Below, in pieces: positions 10,114-22,565 of a DNA stretch of 64,000 nucleotides. Origin of the DNA: Psococerastis gibbosa (Eukaryota > Arthropoda > Insecta > Psocodea > Psocidae); assembly GCA_963971405.1 (NCBI GenBank), contig OZ020491.1:3974910-4038909 (forward strand). The letters run 5' to 3'. How positions within the stretch are numbered: position 1 is the first letter of the stretch; the number at the start of each line of letters is the position of its first letter. Position numbers and translations under genes: made by a program. The notes beneath the pieces are model-generated. The model ran no database searches, was not told where the DNA came from, and saw nothing but the letters and a program-made list of their open reading frames with translations.

Positions 10114-10706
10114 AACTCGTCTGTTGTTGATTCATGCTCTATTCGATAGATTAGGATGGAATTTGGCATCCATAAGCATAAAAAGCAAACATAACTCGTG
10201 TTAATTTTTTTTTATAATTAGGGTAGGGCCTACAATTCAATTTGGGGGGGGGGGGTTACCCTTTTGTTAGGTGAGCCAAATGGCAACTATATCTGTAGAG
10301 CCGCTTATGTCATTGTGGCAGATCCAGCATCATCGTCTGGGGGAGCGCAAAATCTCCCCCCTCCCGGAGGAGAAAAATTTGAAAAAAACGACCGCAAGAA
10401 GACTGAATAGTTAAATGAGAATGTCTGTGATAGCATAATTTCAAATCTGCAGAGGTTGTCTTTAGTTGTGATGGAAGCCGTTAGAATGCGCAATGCGCAT
10501 TTATTGTAATTGCTGCTATGTGAAGTAATATTTCGGTGGTACAGTTATGCCTGAGTGGTGGTACCTAAGATTATTTTTTTTGGGGAAAATCGTAATAATA
10601 TTTAATAGCATTTGGGTTATGCACAGCCCATGTTCCATAAATGCAGAAGACTTCTAATTAAAATAGCAGGAATAAATATTATTTGCTGGTCAAAATAACC
10701 TCACTA

Positions 10707-10930
10707 CAGTAGAAGCCGTTTATTATGACTCCCGTCTATATTGACCAACCGCCTATTATGACGAATTACACAAGGAAGTTTGGTCTTTGGTTTTCATTAT
10801 ACAATATATTATATTGTATGTATAGTCTACTATACCTATACAGGACAGGTACACATTGTACGACATCCATGTTTGTCAATTCCCTTCGATATCATACGAG
10901 TAATAAACTGATTCTGAATTCTACAGTACA
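10707..10930. mobile_element. Tc1/pogo-like MITE, CAGTAGAANCCGTTTATTATGA end
   Basis: It starts after TA with CAGTAGAAGCCGTTTATTAT. It shares GAATTACACAAGGAAGTTTG and GACATCCATGTTTGTC with the copy split by nesting at 12164-12911. The right end is degenerate. Confidence 0.65.
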
Positions 10931-11774
10931 TACAATACATCCCCCCCCCCCCCCGCTAGAGCTTTGGTGCGCCCTACCTCGTCTTATTATTTCTTACTGA
11001 AAGTGAAAGAACATTGCTTGGATTCCGAAGGGGGGGACCGGGGGTATTCACCGGGGGAAATTTTAAAAATATAACTGTAATACAGTGGGGGTTTCACGCA
11101 TTTTAATAGCAGCAAAGTATAGGTTTTAACAAAGCTTACAAAGGTATACTTGGCCCCGAGTCCCGACCCACTCAGAACGTCAGAAGTCAGAATCAGACTA
11201 GAGATGGGGCCGATGGGGGTGGGCCGTTCTCGGTTTTCTCGCGAACTTGCGTTCTTACTTCTTAGTTCAAGTGATTCAAAAAGAGCGGTTCTTAATTTTC
11301 TTATTATGCGTTATTTTAATAGTCGGTTCATGGCTTCGGCTCAATCCCAACACTGGCGACTGGTTCACTAAATCACTAATTACTGGTTTATCATTCCCTA
11401 TATACAGTTCTTATACAGAACCAGTTCGCCAATGGTTAGCGACTTGCGTTCGTGAAAGGAGCCATCATTTCCCTATACTTAGCTTTTGTAAAAATAAATA
11501 AGAACTATTATCATGAGTACGTGCTGCTATTTTTCAGTGGTGTAAGAACTTATTTTACGTAAGTGGTGACCACTTCATATTCCATTTTGCATTGCTTTCT
11601 TCAGGAACCTAACATTTTTGAAGTCGGGAACCGGTTCATCTAGTTCATGGCTCAAGAGCCGTTCTAAGAACCGGCTCATGTAAGAACGACACTCCACTCA
11701 ATCAGACAGCGTCTACCCCATGGCCCCATCAAAATTCACAGGGCCCGGATGAACCCGGCTGCTGAACGGTCAAC

Positions 11775-11911
11775 TAAAAGTCAATTAACCGAAATTAGAG
11801 TATATGGAAAAAACTGGGCTTGGCGGGATTCGAACCCATGATCTACACCTAACCGGGTGTCGTCTTAACCGCTAGACCACAAGCATCCTCTAATTTCGGT
11901 TATAACTAGGA
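11775..11911 (-). pseudogene. tRNA-like sequence inside an inverted repeat
   Basis: On the - strand TGGTCTAGCGG (A box) and GGTTCGAATCC (B box) stand at tRNA spacing (bases about 11884-11822). The anticodon loop has only six bases and the acceptor stem is incomplete, so I do not call a functional tRNA. The unit sits between AACCGAAATTAGAG and CTCTAATTTCGGTT, which are exact complements. A second, better folded relative is at 58862-58938. Confidence 0.6.
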
Positions 11912-12245
11912 GGTTACCTCTTCAACCAAAGTTAATTTAATGTAAGTGTTATATATACCATATAATACTACAATGTATTAAAAGTCAATAATTATTGAAC
12001 TCAACTAATGGTCTAGGCAGGCCCTAGGGAGTGCCAATCGTGTCATATGGCATATTTAGTTAAGTCTTCTCACTCATATCACATCACACGGCAACTCAAA
12101 ATTTCCCTATTTTCTCTTGCTCTTCCAACGAGTTTTCCTAAAATGGGAGAATGGGGAAAAAATACAGTAGAATCCGTTTATTATGGAGAATTACACAAGG
12201 AAGTTTGAATATTTATTACTGTATATATACACAGTATACACTGTA

Positions 12246-12840
12246 AAAATAAATAAATAAATAAATAAGGACTTTTTTTGTTCTATTACTAAGCCAACCC
12301 TTTGCTAAGAAGGTTATTCCGGGTCCTAGTAAGAAGCTCACCGATCAGCTTCTCTCTTTAAGTAGAGAGCAAGCTAGAAGGGTGGTTGGCACGCTTACGG
12401 GCCACGGCCACTTCAACAAACACATGCATAGGGTTGGCGTGAAAAACGACAGTAGATGCAAACTGTGTGAAGTTGAAGAAGAAACAGCTGAACACATTCT
12501 CTTTGAATGTGAAGCGCTGGGACAAACTCGATACCAAACTCTTGGCCACCCTAGGTCTGAAGAGGAAACCATCCGATCTAATCCCATCACAAAAACACTA
12601 GAATTTATCAAAAAGACTGGTGTTATAAGATGGGCGTAGATGGCAAACGTGGAAGCAAAAGACCTTCTAGGTCGACGCTTATAGGAACTCAAACGAGTAG
12701 GCCCCACGAAGGAAAAAAAAAAAAAAAAGCCAACCTAACGGAGTTAGGGCTATAAAGCCCTCTCTTACACTCAACTAGGATGGCCCGGGACCGCCTGCTT
12801 TACATGCCCTCCGAAGCGTGGCCAGTACCGTAAATATATA
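12246..12840 (-). mobile_element. tRNA-type SINE, split by a LINE insertion
   Basis: The tail end (AAATAAATAAATAAATAAGG) and CTATTACTAAGCCAACC are at 12246-12300. The remainder (CGGAGTTAGGGCTATAAAGC, CGGGACCGCCTGCTTTACAT) is at 12736-12840. It lacks the tRNA head seen in the copy at 47764-47980. Confidence 0.8.
12293..12735 (+). mobile_element. 5'-truncated LINE with poly-A and TSD
   Basis: The frame DQLLSLSREQARRVVGTLTG continues to HMHRVGV and a zinc-knuckle CKLCEVEEETAEHILFECEA, the C-terminal finger of Jockey-type non-LTR elements. It ends with a stop at 12637-12639, a short 3' UTR, and about 15 As (12712-12727). AAGCCAACC of the host SINE is duplicated on both sides, the mark of target-primed integration. 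Confidence 0.85.
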
Positions 12841-13214
12841 GACTACGCTTCGTATGACATCCATGTTTGTCGATTCCATTTGATTTCATAATAAACGGAT
12901 TTTACTGTATATTAAAAACTCCATGCTATCTAGTGTACGCTGCAAATATTTGGGGGGGGGGGGACGGTGGGTTCGGACGGGTAGAACGGATAGGTATAAC
13001 GGATCGGCCTAACACTTTTCCGTGCATGCATCCAGTATTTCAGCCTGCGCTCATCGATTTATTACACGTTGTCACGTTAAAAAGAAGGAAAAAAAACATC
13101 AACATTACTTTGCTAACTATAAAAGTTTGGTCTCCCCGCCAAATTGAGGCGCCATATTAAGATATGTATTCCACCTTGCGACAATTCTCCATCCATACAT
13201 GGCCGAATGCCGAA

Positions 13215-13345
13215 AGTAGGGCTCTATATTAGACAGGTATTGTCATCCGCCATATTGTATCCATTATAAGTCTGGTGTATAAGCCAAGCATTGGGTGATT
13301 GCCTATTTATTTTTAGAAATTTATCGTTGTTTATTTATTTATATT
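13215..13345. repeat. Dispersed repeat, partner at 37898-38031
   Basis: About 130 bp shared at high identity (GGGCTCTATATTAGACAGGT, AGCATTGGGTG, TTTAGAAATTTATCGTTGTT). Nature unknown. Confidence 0.75.
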
Positions 13346-15460
13346 CAAAAAACGTGCTAGCAATTAGGGAAGTGCTTAATAAAAAATTACTAAAACGTGT
13401 ACTAGTTTTTTTTCAATATTTTTCAATCTTTTACTTTTCTTACAATACTTACCGTATAGGAAATATAGGATACAACATGGCGGATGACAATACCCGCGTA
13501 TAGTGCCTTAGCCGAAAGTAAATATTATGAACAAACAAACAGTTCTTTTCTGTTTTTATTTTAATTTTATCTTCCCAGAATATTGATGGAAATATTGTGA
13601 TAGATTGTGATGGTTATAGGCCTATACCTGCGAATGAGTGAATTTAAATACTGACGAGGAACTTTCAAGACTTTAACCGGTGACAGTGACACAGAGTTAC
13701 CTACGCCTATGGGGGATAGGTTATGCATTATGCTTGGCAACGAGTTAAGTTAGTCTAGGAGCTTGATAATAAATTAATTACCTATCATTGGGATTATCAC
13801 GGACTGCATTGTTAATGGGGTAAGTAAAAATGTAACTATTAATAAAGGGGAGGAAGAAGCATTTAATAGCCAAGAATAGCCAATAGATAACGCAAAATAC
13901 CCTGCAGAATACAATGGGTACCGTACAATTTCTATAACACCACAGCTCATTGAGGGGGGGGGGGGGGTGTAGGTAGTAGAACAAACATGTGTAGGATCGA
14001 TTAAATTAGAGCGTAATTAATTAACTTACTGCAAATTTATTTAAATTGGGGGTTGGGGCAACTACCCTCCCTACCCCCCCCTGTATCCGTCCGTGATTTT
14101 GACATGGTTGGAATTGTAACATTGTATCATTATCGTGACTGTTGATAAGAATAGAAAGAAGGAAATGTCTTTATTTTCCATATGGACCAATTTTGGTCCT
14201 TTTGGCCAACAGGATAGTGGGTAGATTTGTTTATACCTAGTGGTATGTTGATTATTGAAATTCGCCTGGTGGGGGTCTATCATGCATTATAATGTCTCTA
14301 TAAATGTTGCAAATGTAGTTCTTAATATGTAATTTTTTTAATTGATTGTACCTAGGTACTTAGCAAGAATCTGCCGTTGTACAGCTGGCCTAAACTAAAA
14401 CTGAAGCAATTCATTCATTGCCCATGGTGGAAATTCTACGTGTTCGTGACCGTTGAGCGACAGATAAACGTAATCGAGTGGAGATTCACCCCCACGATAA
14501 AATGATTTATACCTGGCCCCGTACGTTTCATTTTCTCTTTCTCCGTCTCAATGAATCAATGGAATCGTATAAATAACTTACCCCCAAACTACTACACTGC
14601 GGTGGATTTAGGGGGGCCATGAGGCATGACTCTGAAAATTGGCCAAAAAGCACTAGATATAAGTTATAGAATTGACAAATTTTTCAGCCGAACGAACGAA
14701 AAATTGATAATTTCAGTAGGTACTGTACAATCTTAACTTTACCAAAATGCGTAAATTCCCACTAATTGGGGCAGGTTCTTTTTCAATTTCTCCCGGGGGA
14801 GACAGACCCTCACTACCCGTTGCATGAATACGATTCTTTTGTAAAATTGAAAGTTTTTGCTGTAAAAATGGGTGTAAAAGCCCCATTAGTTCACACTTTA
14901 ATATTAAAAATAATAAACCTCCTCTGTGGGGCCCCGGATGGAATTTACTTACATTTATATTTACTCCAATGAATCGTAGATTTTTTCTCGATCTATGTGA
15001 CTCAACACCAAGCTTTTCCTTCATCCCTTAATAAAATAATAAATGTAAAATAATAAAAATTACCTTTTCTAGAATGAACATTTATAGAACATTTATTTGT
15101 TAATTGCATAGAGGAAAATATAGACGAAAAGAGTTCATCGTCGTAAAATTATCAACAATTCAGAATTTTTCATCAATTACATGTCGCTCTAGGTCTCTAC
15201 TCAATTTACGCGATGTGATTAAAGGATGGACCATGTTCTTCTATAGTTTTTCCTTCTGCGATCTTCAATTGAGTAAAACCAGGCCTAATAGAGTTCTAAC
15301 TTTTGGTAAAGTGTTCCGGTGTATTAGCTCAAACGATTCCACATAAAATTAGAGGAAGCTTTCAAACATTCAAAAGCCCAGAATTCTGAGCCGTATAACA
15401 TACTGGGTCTAAAAATTTTCTTATAAAATCGCTCTTTTATTTTTTTGGGCATTTTTCTGT
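13346..15460. other. No gene recognised
   Basis: It holds a right-end remnant of the hAT-like CCTGTATCCGTCC element (about 13950-14096), a G tract at 13953, and a fragment of the repeat shared by 16190 and 38270 (about 14155-14215, reversed). Remaining open frames are short and featureless. Confidence 0.6.
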
Positions 15461-15466
15461 CTGTTA

Positions 15467-15777
15467 AACTGGCCATGCACGACGGCTCCAAACGGACTCG
15501 CGCCAAGCCAAATGGCGCGACCTGTTCCATTTGGCATTAGCGCCATTTAGAGGGGTCATCACTAATACGCTAAACCAGTCACTCCAAATCTTTCAACTTG
15601 TACAGTGTAAAAACACCTCTTCCATATCGTCACACTGTACAATTTGAAAGATTTGGAGCGACTGGTTCAACCTAGTCGTGATGACCCCTCTAAATGGCGC
15701 TTACGCCAAATGGAACAGGACGCGCCATTTAGCTTGGCGCGAGTCCGTTTGGAGCCCTCCCTCGTGAATGGCCAGCT
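15467..15777. mobile_element. 311-bp foldback element, TTA TSD (family A, copy 1)
   Basis: Nearly perfect palindrome: CTGGCCATGCACGACGGCTC at the left and its complement at the right. Arms of ~135 bp run through GGACTCGCGCCAAGCCAAAT and AGAGGGGTCATCAC. TTA is repeated at 15464-15466 and 15778-15780. A 3-bp TTA/TAA duplication fits PIF/Harbinger-type MITEs. Confidence 0.85.
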
Positions 15778-15785
15778 TTAGGATA

Positions 15786-15927
15786 GGCGGGGTTTCCACA
15801 TACGTCAATGGTCAATGGTAAATGTGGTATTGACGTTTTAGCAGACATTAAAGACATTCTAAAAATGTCAGCTACCTCGTCAAAACCATATTTACCATTG
15901 ACCATTGACGTATGTGGAAACCCCGCC
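15786..15927. mobile_element. 142-bp palindromic MITE (family B, copy 1)
   Basis: Ends GGCGGGGTTTCCACATACGT and its complement, with ATA at both flanks (15783-15785, 15928-15930). It abuts the preceding element by only 8 bp. Copy 2 is at 24729-24870. Its inner GCAGACATTAAAGAC resembles the inner part of family C at 61 and 62 kb. Confidence 0.85.
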
Positions 15928-16189
15928 ATACCACTCAGTCACTCACGCACCGCCACTTCCACATCCTATTGAGATTCTACTGCGCGCGTCTTCCTCACAC
16001 CCACCTGCCATTTTTAGGGTGGACCCTAAGTATTTGAAATCGTGCACTTTTTAGAGGTGTGGGGGGGGGGGGTCTTCTATGTCAACAGTGACCTCATCAA
16101 CTATCTCCCCGCTTTCCTTATACTTGTATATTATATCGGCCCTTTTAGGTTTTTTTTTTTTTTTTTTTTAATTTTCTGTCTGTTAGGAT

Positions 16190-16340
16190 GCCATTCATGA
16201 TTGTAAATGGGTTAATTGTAAATGGGTTAATTGTAAGAGTGGGCCGAAAGACCCAAAATTCGCCCATTTGGAAAATAAAGACAATTTTCTTTCTTAATTT
16301 CATTCTTCCTTTCTTCTTTCTTTCTTTCTTTCTTTCATGG
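16190..16340 (+). repeat. Dispersed repeat with (CTTT)n tail
   Basis: GTAAGAGTGGGCCGAAAGAC, CCAAAAT and GGAAAATAA, followed by pyrimidine-rich CTTT runs. It matches 38268-38360 and, reversed, about 14155-14215. Possibly a SINE fragment. Confidence 0.65.
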
Positions 16341-16865
16341 CCAGCCACTTCAGCTAGCCTATCGGGATTCTACTGCGTACGTCTCCTTCACACCTGCCTC
16401 CCATTTTTAGGGTGGTATTTTGAAATCGTTCACTTTTTCGACATGGGTGCCTTCTATCGTATTTCAACAGTGCGCTCATCAACATTGTACTGTATGTGGT
16501 AATAATGGCCTATTATATCATTTCATTTCATTTCATTTCAACTGTCCCTCCGTTTTCCATATACTTCGTTTTTTCGCGGCTTCCTTTCAAGCCTACGATG
16601 ACTTCTACCCATCTACTCAGATTTTTTGCTAGTACATATCTTCTCAGGAACTTCCTGTCAGACTTATGCCGTCAGCGAATAGTAATAGTAAATAGTAATA
16701 GTAATTACACTTCCCGGTTATTTGACTTTTTAATTGACTTTCTTTTTATATACTTTACTATATACTTTCTTGTCGATTACATGTTGATTACTTCATAGTA
16801 TAAATATTTATTTAATTTATTTCGAGTGATATTTTCTGTAAATTTTATGTATAGAAATACATTAA

Positions 16866-17120
16866 CTGGAGTGGCGGGAGCCATAATATGCCCTACGAGG
16901 TACCCGTTAACCATAAGCCAACTATGAGAGATAAGTACGGTACCAACGCAAAATATCGAAGTCTTTTACATTGCAGCATAGCACCTGGACCTGGTCAAAA
17001 ACTTTGTACTTAGCTTGTGCAGGCTACACTTATCACTGGGTTTCCCCGCCAAATTGCGTACTTCTCTTGTGCAGGCTACACTAGCAGCCATATTGATAAC
17101 GGTCTCCAGCCCCGAAGGGA
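16866..17120. repeat. Dispersed repeat, partner at 17975-18235
   Basis: Shared landmarks are GGCGGGAGCCATA, CATAAGCCAACTAT, AATATCGAAGTCTT, CTTGTGCAGGCTACAC and AGCCATATTGATAACGGTCT. The last part also occurs at 32920-32985. Direct orientation, ~1.1 kb apart. No ORF of note. Confidence 0.8.
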
Positions 17121-17974
17121 CCATACAACCCATACACCATGTGCATTTCTTTTATCCAATGACAGCTCTAGAGCAAGGGGTTTCCAAACTGTGGTCCATG
17201 GGCCACCGGTGGTTCATAGACATAAAGCAGGTGGTCCACGGACCAAAGTAAGAAATAAGAAAATAAAACAGCAGAGTTATTGGAAATTTGAAGTAAAATA
17301 CAGTCAGTCTTGGCACTGAACTATAAAATCCAACCGATATCGGTCCTAAACATTTTATCAAATGTTAGCACGTAATTGTAGACACAAACTAGTCCTAGAA
17401 CTTGACGATTTACCTGTCACAGGTGGTCCACGGAAAATCAAAAAATAATCTAGTGGCTAGTGGTCACGGACAAAAAAGGTTGGGAACCCCTGCTTTAAAG
17501 TCTAGAGCAATATTTGCGGCAAATTTGTACAATAAATTTTAAACATAATGCATATTATATGGTACACTACGAAAGTTGGGAAAATCGGTTGAGCACATAC
17601 CTGGTGAAATGAATCAGGAAAAATGCGAGGAAAGTATGTGGTGAACACAGCCCGCAGTGTAGCGTTCTGCGTAGCTATGGCAACCGACTGACAGGACCGG
17701 AAACAGCTTATTAGAGGGGGGGGGTGGAGAGATTGACGTCCGATTATTATTCGTGATATTGAATGAATACGAGTGTTTTAATTAGTGTGCAAGTGTAAAA
17801 ATATTTTAATTTATATGCTCCTTATGACCTTATTCAAAGTAACTGAGCTCCTGAGTAATGCCTTATGGTGTCAAGGCCCAGGTTCAAAATATTTTGTATG
17901 GCAAACGACAGGTCTTAAGGCCAAATCGGAGACTTTTGACCTTGAACGTTGAGCGTTGAATACATAGAAATATA

Positions 17975-18235
17975 ATAGAACTGGAGCGGCGGGAGCCATA
18001 TATGCCTTACAAGGCACCCGTCAACCATAAGCCAACTATCAGAGATAAGGACCAACGCAAAAAATATCGAAGTCTTACACACTGCAGCATAGCAAAGCGG
18101 ATACCTGGACCCGGTCAAAAACTCAGTAGTTTAGTAGTTAGCTAGTGCAGGCTATTTCCCCGCCGAATTGCGTACTTATCTTGTGCAGGCTACACAAGCA
18201 GCCATATTGATAACGGTCTCTAGCCACGGGGTGGT
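17975..18235. repeat. Dispersed repeat, second copy
   Basis: Direct copy of 16866-17120 with small indels (for instance ~20 bp missing around the TTTCCCCGCC segment). Confidence 0.8.
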
Positions 18236-18825
18236 TGAATATCCATTTTATAAACAAAGCCCCGTTTCGCGTACCTGTTCCGTATATTTCACTTTTTATT
18301 ATTTCAAATAATTACAGTTTTACCTATTGCTGGCGCTTTACTGTCAAAATAAGTGTTCATATTTCAAGGCATATGCATTTAATTACAAAAGTTGGAGGTT
18401 TTTCTTTCCTGTGGGGCACGTAAAAATGTTCTAAGAGGTATGTTTTTAAATGCTTCATGCACAAATTTGAGACCTATAGTAATAGTAATTTTAGTTTGGC
18501 TTGATAGCGTAAGCATGTCTACGCGTATACTTGTCCCTCCTGTCGATTATTACTATGCCCCTGCGGTTTAAAACGTGTATTAGGAACCCCCTGCAAAGCC
18601 ATTTCCAGGCCAGTCACGTGACCCCCTCCGGTTTGGCCGTAAATAGGGCTATCGTTAGATATGCAACATGATGACATTCAAACTCGTATACCTGCAATTT
18701 GAAAATTGCTAGACAGCGCATGTGACCCCCCAAATTGTCGGTTCGGTCTTCAGTTCGGTTGGACGGAAAATCTATACACCAAACCAGACACTAGACCAAA
18801 TCCACCACTAATCAGGTTAGGTCAA

Positions 18826-18911
18826 GACATGTAGAGGGTCAGGACGTATAGCGTATTGGCACGAATCGTCAAATGGAAAGCTGTTGGTTCGAGTCCCACA
18901 CATGCTACAAC
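18826..18911 (+). repeat. SINE-like tRNA head fragment
   Basis: ATGTAGAGGGTCAGGACG and a B box GGTTCGAGTCCCAC resemble the head of the SINE at 47764-47980 in opposite orientation. It is followed directly by a Helentron-like copy. Confidence 0.45.
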
Positions 18912-18920
18912 TACATTTTT

Positions 18921-19801
18921 GCTTTCCAATTTATACGTAGTATAAGGAAAGCTGTGTGATGGTCGAAATTTTCGATTCCGAGATTTCAAAGGATTTACAC
19001 GTTTTGAGGTCCCAGGAACCCAAAAAAGTGGTTTTTACGAAATGTCTGTCTGTCTGTCGCTCTGTCGCTCTAACTGTCGCTCTGTCTGTCTGTCTGTTCG
19101 TCGATTTCCGGGCAAACTACTCAGTCGATTTTGATTAAATTCGGCATGTAGGTTCACAAAAATCATACCTAAATTTTTTTTTATTTGGGGCTAACATAAT
19201 TTGGGGGGGGGGGGGTTTATTCTCAAAAAAACTCCAAAAAACGCCTAAAAAAATTATTTATCCAAAACGGCTCCAACGATTTCTTTTAAATTCACATATA
19301 TTGTAGTCGTTGTTATTGTTGACAAAATGCGGGGGGTCGCTTGCCCCTTGATAGTTTGCTTCTGGGGGTAAAAAATAAAAATAACTAAATTTTAATGAAA
19401 AATGACTAAAAAATAATTTTTCAGTGAAACCTTTCCATCGATGATTTCTAGTTTCAGGCATGTTTTAGGCGTTAAATTGTGTAACGAAACTGGACAGGTT
19501 GCTTTCCCAAAAAACTATTTGGTTTTGCACAAAAAATTATTTTTTGAAAAAATGATAGAAAATTCGCGTTCAAATGCATTGCGCACCCTGCCATTATTGC
19601 TGTCTGGTAATTTGTTGGTCTGACCTATCTAGAATTTACCTCACCTCCAGTGACGTCAGGTGGACAATCCCCCCCCCCCCCCCCCCCCCGAGATGCCCGA
19701 AATTTATCTATAGGAAAATTATTTACCATGAAATTACTCATTTTCTGTAGCTACTACTTGATAAATTGGAAAGCATGTTCGAGTAAACTCGGACCGGTTC
19801 T
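18921..19801 (+). mobile_element. Helentron-like non-autonomous element, near full length
   Basis: 881 bp, same build as 3775-4623, with an interrupted GTCT/GTCGCTCT array at 19042-19097, a G tract near 19202, and an 18-20 base C tract near 19670. The flanking T context is kept. Confidence 0.82.
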
Positions 19802-19923
19802 TTGGCCATGCTACGGAGGGCATGTAGGCAGGCAGTCCCAGTTGAATATAATATAGGGCTTACTCCGCTAGGCTGACTTAGCAACAGAACTAGCAGTCAT
19901 TATACTATAATTGGCAGGTTTAT

Positions 19924-20115
19924 GTCATTCTTTCGCCTGTTTCGTTGCGTCGATGGTAAGCTTGTCACAGCTTGTCCATTATCGCTTGTAGCCGGTGTAG
20001 GTTGACATCGAGAACGTATACCAGTTTGCCAATGGCCAAAAATTCATTCGGTAACACTACAAATAATCTCCGAAATCGATGGGGTCGTTGACATTGGACA
20101 AGGGAACAATGGCCT
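19924..20115 (+). repeat. Dispersed repeat R4, copy 1
   Basis: CGATGGTAAGCTTGTCACAG, GTAGGTTGACATCGAGAACG, TATACCAGTTTGCCAATGGC. Four copies in the window (also 48546-48775, 50707-50885, 51504-51644 plus 52493 onward). These copies supply the empty site for the insertion at 51645. Confidence 0.8.
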
Positions 20116-21300
20116 GCGCCCATAAAAGGTCCTTAAATAACTAACTAACTATACTAATTGGCACGAAACACATAAAATTGAACATATTGTGGCCTATTGC
20201 TTCTAACCGCAGTGCCTCGTATATCTCATCCATTTTAATTGCATCGTTGTCAACAGACAAATTATTACGAAGGGAAACACGCAAAGAAAGGAGGAAGTCG
20301 GTCGAATTATCGACCGCACCTCGTATTCAGCTGCATGCAATATGGTATTCAAAACCAATGCGAAACGTTGCTGGCATTCAGCAATGTAGTGGGGTCGCCT
20401 CTATTCTTAGTTCCACCTTTCGCCACCAGTCGTTTAAGATGGCGGTACCTTGGCCGTGACATTCACCTACCCTCCCTCCCTCACCCTCATTGCCAAGGGT
20501 CGTTAATCATATAAAGTCGCCTTTGAATGGCGATCGTTTACGGCTGCAGTAACCTTCATATGGAGTGGCGTAGGGTCACTGCCATTGGTCATAGCGTGTG
20601 AAAACGCAACGGATGTAGTATTGGAGAGATGGGACATTCTAGCGCGCCAGAAATATTTTTTTTGAATCCTGCAGGTGGCTTCTGCGTCTTTTCAATGGCA
20701 GGAGCTGGCCCCAGAAATTAAAAAAGATATTTGTCGCTGCCCTAGGTGGCAGATAATTAAATGCGTCCTTGGTTGGATAATAGTAATAAACATTATAAAT
20801 TCTACAGATACCGACTTTATTATTATTGAATTGTATCGTGGCTGGCGATACAAATTCAATGTCGTTGATAGTACACACAATACAAACATTTAAACAATTA
20901 ATTATATTAGAGCATTACATAAGCTTAATACATTAATACTAATAAATTCACTATTATAGCCAACAAAATGTATTAACCATACAGTAGGTGCAATAGAATC
21001 CATTTGAATAATGCAGTCCATTTCATGATACTGTAGGTGTACTATACAAGAATTTATGGGTAGTTTCTTATCTATTGACCCGGCATTCATCGGCCACTTT
21101 CAGAATCTGTCGTGTTTGTATCATGGTAAGTGGTGGCCAAATAATTTGTTGAACATCAAGTACCGTACGTACCTATTTGAACAAATCAAGCTTAAAAGTC
21201 CATATATAGCCATTTTTATTGCATCCAGAATTATGTACATTGAATATTATTTCCTAGCTTGATATTTTAAAAATGTATTCTTTACTAGCGCCATAGTTTT
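20116..21300. other. No gene recognised
   Basis: It contains a short GCGCGCCAGAAATAT, GAATCCTGCAG motif at about 20641-20675 that also precedes the palindromes at 5039 and 55520. Open frames are short and lack recognisable domains. Confidence 0.5.
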
Positions 21301-21319
21301 GTACATCTTTGACCATTAA

Positions 21320-21529
21320 TTGCTTGCAACTACGTCACAGTGCAATCTATTAAATAAATCTTTTGCTTTTCACTCCCCTCACTACAATGTCGTAAAACTG
21401 TACAATTCTCTACCAATTGAAATCAAGTCACAAATCAATCATGAAAAGAAATTTAAGAAATGCGTAAATTCTTGGCTAAGATCCATTACCATGCATCAGA
21501 CTTTTGTTAAAACAAAAACAAAATGTTAA
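21320..21529 (+). mobile_element. Probable LINE C-terminal fragment
   Basis: One frame reads LLNKSFAFHSPHYNVVKLYN then SLPIEIKSQ and KKFKKCVNSWLRS, the layout of the RT-distal end of CR1/Jockey-type elements (compare [20 protein letters not shown] at 31.5 kb). No upstream RT part remains. Confidence 0.5.
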
Positions 21530-22445
21530 AATAATTAAATTTCGTTTTCCTACTTTTATTTATTTAGAAAAAGCTATTAATATACATAAAAATATAAGTA
21601 ATAGTGTTATTTTATCTATACTACTCATTAATCCTCCTGTTTCACATGTAAATGTATTACGTCACTCCCCTAATGCTCAACCAAATGGTTTTATTAGGGG
21701 AAGCCCACTAGCTATCTCAATACCTATGTACTGTATGTGATTGTTTTATTCTTATTACTAATTTGTGGGATACAGAGTTATATTTTGATTTTTTATGGTG
21801 TTAATTGAATTTAAAAATTTCTTTCTCTCTTTCTTTCTTATTATTAGATGTTGCCTCATGAAATGTTAACATTACTTTCATTCAGGAATTTTTACATAAT
21901 TTTTAAAAATAGTTTCTCTGCCACTCGATTAATTATGTTTGCCGTCGGGACAGGAGAAATGAAACTACCCGTAGAGTTCAAAAGTAGGAATTGTATGGAA
22001 TCATATAGTACTTGTATAGTACTGTACGCTAATTTTAGTATTCCGAAATAAATTACTAGGTCTGCCTATTTGCATTGAAAAAAGTTCAGATGGAGACTGA
22101 TGTTCGTTAAGAAGTCTGGGCTTGAACAACACCCACTACCTTAGTTGGGTTCTACTTATTGCCTCAAACGCCCAGTCTTCTAAAAGATTTAAAAAAAAAA
22201 ATATTTTCCCAAATAGAATCGAATACTTTTAGGATTGATGACGGGTAAAGATGAGAAACTCAAGGTAAAATAAAAATTAAGAATAAAGACTAAATTTAAT
22301 TTGTGTAATAAAAGAAGGGATTTATGAATCTACGGAAAAAGGACACAGGAGCTCGAGCATACCAACAGCTGAAGAAGAAGGCGCAGGACTGAGAGAGCAG
22401 GAGTTGTTGCCAACCAATCGATGAAATTGTGACCTCAGAAGAAGA

Positions 22446-22470
22446 ATAGTTATAGAATAGAATAGAATAG
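22446..22470. repeat. (AATAG)n microsatellite
   Basis: Four to five AGAAT units. Confidence 0.8.
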
Positions 22471-22565
22471 AAAACCGTGTATTTCTCAACAAAAGTGAGC
22501 ATCTGAACGTGAGATAACAACCTGTGCCTCCTCAAGCCGAAGCGTGGGAGGGTGGCACTTCAAAC

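Larger units (their letters stand above)
12164..12911. mobile_element. Tc1/pogo-like MITE interrupted by SINE and LINE
   Basis: Left part 12164-12245 (CAGTAGAATCCGTTTATTAT, GAATTACACAAGGAAGTTTG). Right part about 12841-12911 (GACATCCATGTTTGTCG, AATAAACGGATTTTACTG followed by TA). Both parts align with the copy at 10707-10930. The sequence between is a SINE that itself holds a LINE. Confidence 0.75.

Noticed and set aside
11775..11911. Functional tRNA gene
   Set aside because: Six-base anticodon loop and broken acceptor stem; described as a tRNA-like pseudogene instead.
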